A DNA stretch of 39,105 bases from Betaproteobacteria bacterium (GTDB lineage: Bacteria; Pseudomonadota; Gammaproteobacteria; Burkholderiales; SG8-41): NCBI GenBank assembly GCA_947476215.1, contig CANJQI010000035.1:1-39105 (forward strand), in the 5' to 3' direction. The notes under the pieces are model-generated. The model worked only from the letters and a program-made list of their open reading frames with translations. It searched no databases and was not told the DNA's origin. Of the stretch, positions 32,712 through 39,105 are shown piece by piece (position 1 is the stretch's first letter; every line of letters starts with the position of its first letter). Made by a program: the position numbers and the translations under genes.

Positions 32712-34628
32712 ATGGTCAATATTAAGCTTCCGGACGGTTCGGTCCGACCGTTTGAAAAACCGGTGTCAGTTGCCGAAGTCGCCGCTGCGATCGGCCCTGG
32801 TCTCGCCAAGGCCGCGCTTGCCGGCAAGGTCGATGGAAAGCTGGTCGATACCTCATTCGTGATCGAACGCGATAGCGATGTCGCCATCGTGACCGACAAG
32901 GATGGGGCCGGCTTGGAACTCATACGCCATTCGATGGCGCACTTGCTTGCTTACGCCGTCAAGGAACTGTTCCCGGATGCGCAAGTAACCATAGGCCCCG
33001 TTATTGAAAATGGGTTCTATTACGATTTTTCCTTCAAGCGCCCGTTCACACCGGATGATCTGACGGCTATCGAAAAGCGCATGGCCGAGCTCGCCAAGCG
33101 CGACATTCCGGTCACGCGCGAAGTGTGGCCGCGCGACAAAGCGGTCGACTTTTTCAAGTCGATAGGTGAGCATTACAAAGCTGAAATCATCGCATCGATA
33201 CCCGCGGGCGATGATGTATCCCTGTACCGCGAGGGTGATTTCATTGATCTTTGCCGCGGTCCGCACGTACCCTCCACCGGCAAGCTCAAGGTGTTCAAGC
33301 TGACCAAAGTCGCGGGGGCTTATTGGCGCGGCGACTCGAAGAATGAAATGTTGCAGCGTATTTACGGCACCGCGTGGGCGAAGAAGGAAGACCAGGAAGC
33401 CTACCTGCACATGGTCGAAGAGGCCGAAAAGCGCGATCACCGCCGGCTTGCGAAACAGCTCGGCCTGTTTCATATGCAGGACGAAGCGCCGGGACTGGTG
33501 TTCTGGCATCCGCACGGCTGGACGGTATGGCAGCAAGTCGAGCAATACATGCGGCGGGTGTATCAGGACAACGGCTATCAGGAGGTCCGCTGCCCGCAGA
33601 TACTTGACCGGTCATTGTGGGAGAAATCCGGTCACTGGGAGAATTACAAGGAAAACATGTTTACCACGGCCAGCGAAAATCGCGATTATGCGATCAAGCC
33701 GATGAACTGTCCGGGACATGTGCAGATATATAACGTGGGCCTGCATAGCTATCGCGAACTGCCGCTGCGGCTCGGTGAATTCGGCGCCTGTCACCGTAAT
33801 GAGCCGTCGGGGGCTTTACACGGGATCATGCGCGTGCGCGGATTCACGCAGGATGATGGACACATATTCTGCACCGAGGCGCAAATACAACCGGAGGTTG
33901 CAAAGTTTATCGATCTGTTGATAAACGTCTACCGGGATTTCGGTTTTGAGGAGATCATCTACAAGCTTTCTACGCGGCCCGCCAAGCGTGTCGGCTCGGA
34001 TGAAACCTGGGATGTGGCTGAAAAGGCGCTGTCGGATGCACTCGACCATAAAGGTGTTGTGTGGGAGCGGTTGCCCGGCGAGGGCGCGTTTTACGGACCC
34101 AAGATTGAATTTTCGCTCAAGGACTCGATAGGTCGCGTATGGCAGTGCGGCACGATACAGGTGGATTTCTCTATGCCCGGGCGGCTGGGTGCAGAATATG
34201 TCGCGGAAGATAACGTGCGCAGGACGCCGGTCATGCTGCATCGGGCCATCGTCGGTTCGATGGAGCGATTCATCGGGATCCTGATCGAAAACTATGCAGG
34301 GGCTCTGCCGCTGTGGCTGGCGCCGGTGCAAGTCATGATCCTGAATATCACCGACAAGCAGGCCGATTATGCGCTTCAGGTCCTACGCCAGTTCAAGCAA
34401 GCCGGGCTGCGTGCCGAGGCCGACTTGAGAAATGAGAAAATAACCTATAAAATCCGTGAACATAGTCTGCAAAAGTTGCCTTATCAAGTCATCGCAGGTG
34501 ACAAAGAGATGGCATCGCAGACCGTTGCCGTGCGGACCCGCACCGGTGTAGACCTCGGCCAGATGCCGATCCAAGTCTTCATCGAGCGCCTGTTACAGGA
34601 GGCGCAAGTGCTGGGGTGTGCGGCATAA
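32712..34628 (+). CDS. thrS: Threonine--tRNA ligase
   Basis: The 638-residue class II synthetase starts at ATG 32712 ([15 protein letters not shown], the family N-terminus); a TTG at 32697 is not needed. The TGS domain covers residues 1-60. The editing domain has [15 protein letters not shown] with HxxxH and the metal/editing motif [12 protein letters not shown]. Catalytic motif 2 is [20 protein letters not shown] and motif 3 and the anticodon-binding domain follow ([17 protein letters not shown], then QVMILNI). It is the first gene of the infC-rpmI-rplT-pheST cluster. The mRNA leader is short; no T-box is visible, as expected for a proteobacterium. Confidence 0.97.
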   Translation: MVNIKLPDGSVRPFEKPVSVAEVAAAIGPGLAKAALAGKVDGKLVDTSFVIERDSDVAIVTDKDGAGLELIRHSMAHLLAYAVKELFPDAQVTIGPVIENGFYYDFSFKRPFTPDDLTAIEKRMAELAKRDIPVTREVWPRDKAVDFFKSIGEHYKAEIIASIPAGDDVSLYREGDFIDLCRGPHVPSTGKLKVFKLTKVAGAYWRGDSKNEMLQRIYGTAWAKKEDQEAYLHMVEEAEKRDHRRLAKQLGLFHMQDEAPGLVFWHPHGWTVWQQVEQYMRRVYQDNGYQEVRCPQILDRSLWEKSGHWENYKENMFTTASENRDYAIKPMNCPGHVQIYNVGLHSYRELPLRLGEFGACHRNEPSGALHGIMRVRGFTQDDGHIFCTEAQIQPEVAKFIDLLINVYRDFGFEEIIYKLSTRPAKRVGSDETWDVAEKALSDALDHKGVVWERLPGEGAFYGPKIEFSLKDSIGRVWQCGTIQVDFSMPGRLGAEYVAEDNVRRTPVMLHRAIVGSMERFIGILIENYAGALPLWLAPVQVMILNITDKQADYALQVLRQFKQAGLRAEADLRNEKITYKIREHSLQKLPYQVIAGDKEMASQTVAVRTRTGVDLGQMPIQVFIERLLQEAQVLGCAA

Positions 34629-34653
34629 CTTTTTGATATAGCGGGGTTTTTGT

Positions 34654-35289
34654 ATCGCTCAGGAAAAAGAGCCGCGAATAAACGGCGAGATAAACGTGCC
34701 TGAAGTCAGGCTGATCGGCCCGAATAGCGAGCAGATCGGAATAGTCAGCATCGTGTCGGCCAATGCGCAGGCAGAAGCAGCCGAGTTGGATCTGGTTGAA
34801 ATTGCGCCGACGGCAGTGCCGCCGGTCTGCCGAATCATGGACTACGGTAAGTTCAAGTACCGTGAGAGCAAGAAGCGGCACGAAGCGAAGCTCAAGCAGA
34901 AGCAGATCATCGTCAAGGAGGTCAAGTTTCGCCCCAGCACCGATGATGGCGACTACAAGATCAAATTGCGTAATCTGACGCGATTCCTTGAAGAGGGAGA
35001 CAAGTGCAAGGTGACGTTGCGCTATCGAGGTCGAGAGATGGCGCACCAGGAATTCGGTTACCGGCTGATAGAGCGGATCAGAAACGAACTCGAACCACAT
35101 AGCGTGGTTGAGCAGTTTCCGAAGATGGAAGGGCGGCAGATGGTCATGGTGCTGGCGCCGAAAAAGGCGGTGGTGCCGGTGGTAGCGAAAAAGAAAGCGG
35201 TTCCCAAGGAAGGGGCGAAACCCGCGGCCGCTGTGGCAAAGCCGGAAGGTGACACGACACCCGTCGCCGCGGAAGCCGAAAAAAAGTAG
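34654..35289 (+). CDS. infC: Translation initiation factor IF-3 with AUC start
   Basis: IF-3 binds the 30S subunit and checks initiator tRNA and start codon. The frame has a stop TAG at 34639-34641, and from there to GTG 34696 there is no ATG, GTG or TTG, yet the conserved N-terminus [20 protein letters not shown] is encoded. The only fitting start is ATC at 34654, in line with the AUU/AUC start codons known for infC and used for autoregulation by IF-3. The rest is standard: [54 protein letters not shown] and [12 protein letters not shown]. An extra C-terminal tail of about 40 residues rich in Ala, Lys, Val and Pro follows. The product is 211 residues. Confidence 0.93.
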   Translation: MAQEKEPRINGEINVPEVRLIGPNSEQIGIVSIVSANAQAEAAELDLVEIAPTAVPPVCRIMDYGKFKYRESKKRHEAKLKQKQIIVKEVKFRPSTDDGDYKIKLRNLTRFLEEGDKCKVTLRYRGREMAHQEFGYRLIERIRNELEPHSVVEQFPKMEGRQMVMVLAPKKAVVPVVAKKKAVPKEGAKPAAAVAKPEGDTTPVAAEAEKK

Positions 35290-35371
35290 TTGCAGTCAGA
35301 AGTAGTTGTCCGGGTTCCCGAAGACTTCCCGATGGGAGGCACCCGGCGCTATGTTAAAAAATGGAGCAGAT

Positions 35372-35569
35372 ATGCCCAAGATGAAGACCAAGAGTGGCGC
35401 CAAAAAGCGCTTCAGGATCAGCGGCAGTGGCCACATTAAACGTGGCAGCGCTTTCAAGCGTCATATCCTGACCAAGAAAACCACCAAGCGCAAGCGTCAG
35501 TTGCGCGGTGCAACCAGTGTGCATGAGAGCGACAAGCAGTCTGTTCGCGCCATGCTTCCCTACGCGTAA
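35372..35569 (+). CDS. rpmI: 50S ribosomal protein L35
   Basis: The 65-residue protein ([36 protein letters not shown]) is full length and typical. Start ATG 35372 has GGAG upstream; an upstream ATG at 35306 is not conserved. L20/S20-type repression of this operon in gammaproteobacteria acts at the rpmI leader, and the 82 bases between infC and rpmI could hold such a site; I could not identify it. Confidence 0.97.
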   Translation: MPKMKTKSGAKKRFRISGSGHIKRGSAFKRHILTKKTTKRKRQLRGATSVHESDKQSVRAMLPYA

Positions 35570-35580
35570 GGAGAACAGCC

Positions 35581-35940
35581 ATGCCTAGAGTCAAACGTGG
35601 CGTCACCGCACGCGCCAGTCACAAAAAAGTCATCGCACGCGCCAAGGGATTCCGCGGCCGTCGCAACAATGTATTCCGTGTCGCCAACGAGGCGGTTATG
35701 CGCGCGGGTCAGTACGCGTACCGTGACCGCCGCAACAAGAAACGCGATTTCCGCAGCTTGTGGATTACACGTATTAATGCGGCTGTGCGCGAGCATGGGC
35801 TTTCCTACAGCGTGTTCATGAACGGTCTGAAAAAAGCGATGGTCACCGTTGATCGCAAGGTGCTCGCGGATATAGCGGTGCTGGACAAGCCCGCGTTTAG
35901 CAGGTTTGTGGAAAAAGCCAAGGCGAGCCTCGGCGTCTAG
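35581..35940 (+). CDS. rplT: 50S ribosomal protein L20
   Basis: The 119-residue protein is complete: [40 protein letters not shown], then [33 protein letters not shown] gives the ribosome site. It lies 11 bases after rpmI. L20 binds 23S rRNA early in assembly and is an autogenous repressor in model species. Confidence 0.98.
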   Translation: MPRVKRGVTARASHKKVIARAKGFRGRRNNVFRVANEAVMRAGQYAYRDRRNKKRDFRSLWITRINAAVREHGLSYSVFMNGLKKAMVTVDRKVLADIAVLDKPAFSRFVEKAKASLGV

Positions 35941-35958
35941 ACAGACATCGTGACGGAG

Positions 35959-39105
<3,147 letters not shown>

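Overview
The window looks like chromosomal DNA of a betaproteobacterium, most likely Burkholderiales-like or an uncultured relative. The evidence is the housekeeping order tsaE-amiC next to queG, the thrS-infC-rpmI-rplT-pheS-pheT translation operon, relA, comEC and rdgC, and three stand-alone Bug/TctC-type periplasmic solute receptors, a family greatly expanded in that group. This assignment is by family knowledge only.

Layout. 1-1660 is a worn region. It holds the 5' end of a secreted M23 peptidase running off the left edge, the 3' half of a frameshifted IstB (IS21) gene, a possible LuxR-type fragment, and an IS5-family transposase relic with a large internal deletion. 1764-4201 carries a Bug receptor convergent with an MmgE/PrpD protein. 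4427-8027 is cell-wall and tRNA housekeeping: amiC, tsaE and a small membrane-anchored protein on minus, divergent from queG on plus.

8101-17809 is the most unusual part. After a small exported protein and a lipoprotein with a methyltransferase-like fold come six paralogous proteins of about 280-316 aa (9162-16469). Each has a Sec signal peptide, then a SAM-methyltransferase-type Rossmann domain with a DLGSGDG motif, then a C-terminal beta-rich domain. Five of them are packed head to tail and the last overlaps an APC-family permease by ATGA. A membrane-embedded spermidine-synthase-like protein sits on the opposite strand within the array. A seventh, divergent copy lies at 21741-22556 behind a Tat-exported aldo/keto reductase. 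Methyltransferase folds outside the cytoplasm are paradoxical because SAM is cytoplasmic. This is the best candidate here for an undescribed system.

17831-17860 is a bidirectional terminator. 17879-20670 has an amidohydrolase, a Bug receptor and rdgC on minus. 22632-25550 has an exported DUF5666-like protein, an AlkA-type glycosylase coupled to a DUF2062 protein, and a third Bug receptor. 25666-31762 has comEC, a small exported protein, a zinc-ribbon/HExxH membrane protein and relA. 31886-32552 has a truncated formylglycine-generating-enzyme relic and a tRNA-Val(GAC) with a clear promoter. From 32712 to the right edge runs thrS-infC-rpmI-rplT-pheS-pheT, with infC starting at a non-canonical AUC, a terminator-like hairpin before pheS, and pheT cut by the window end.
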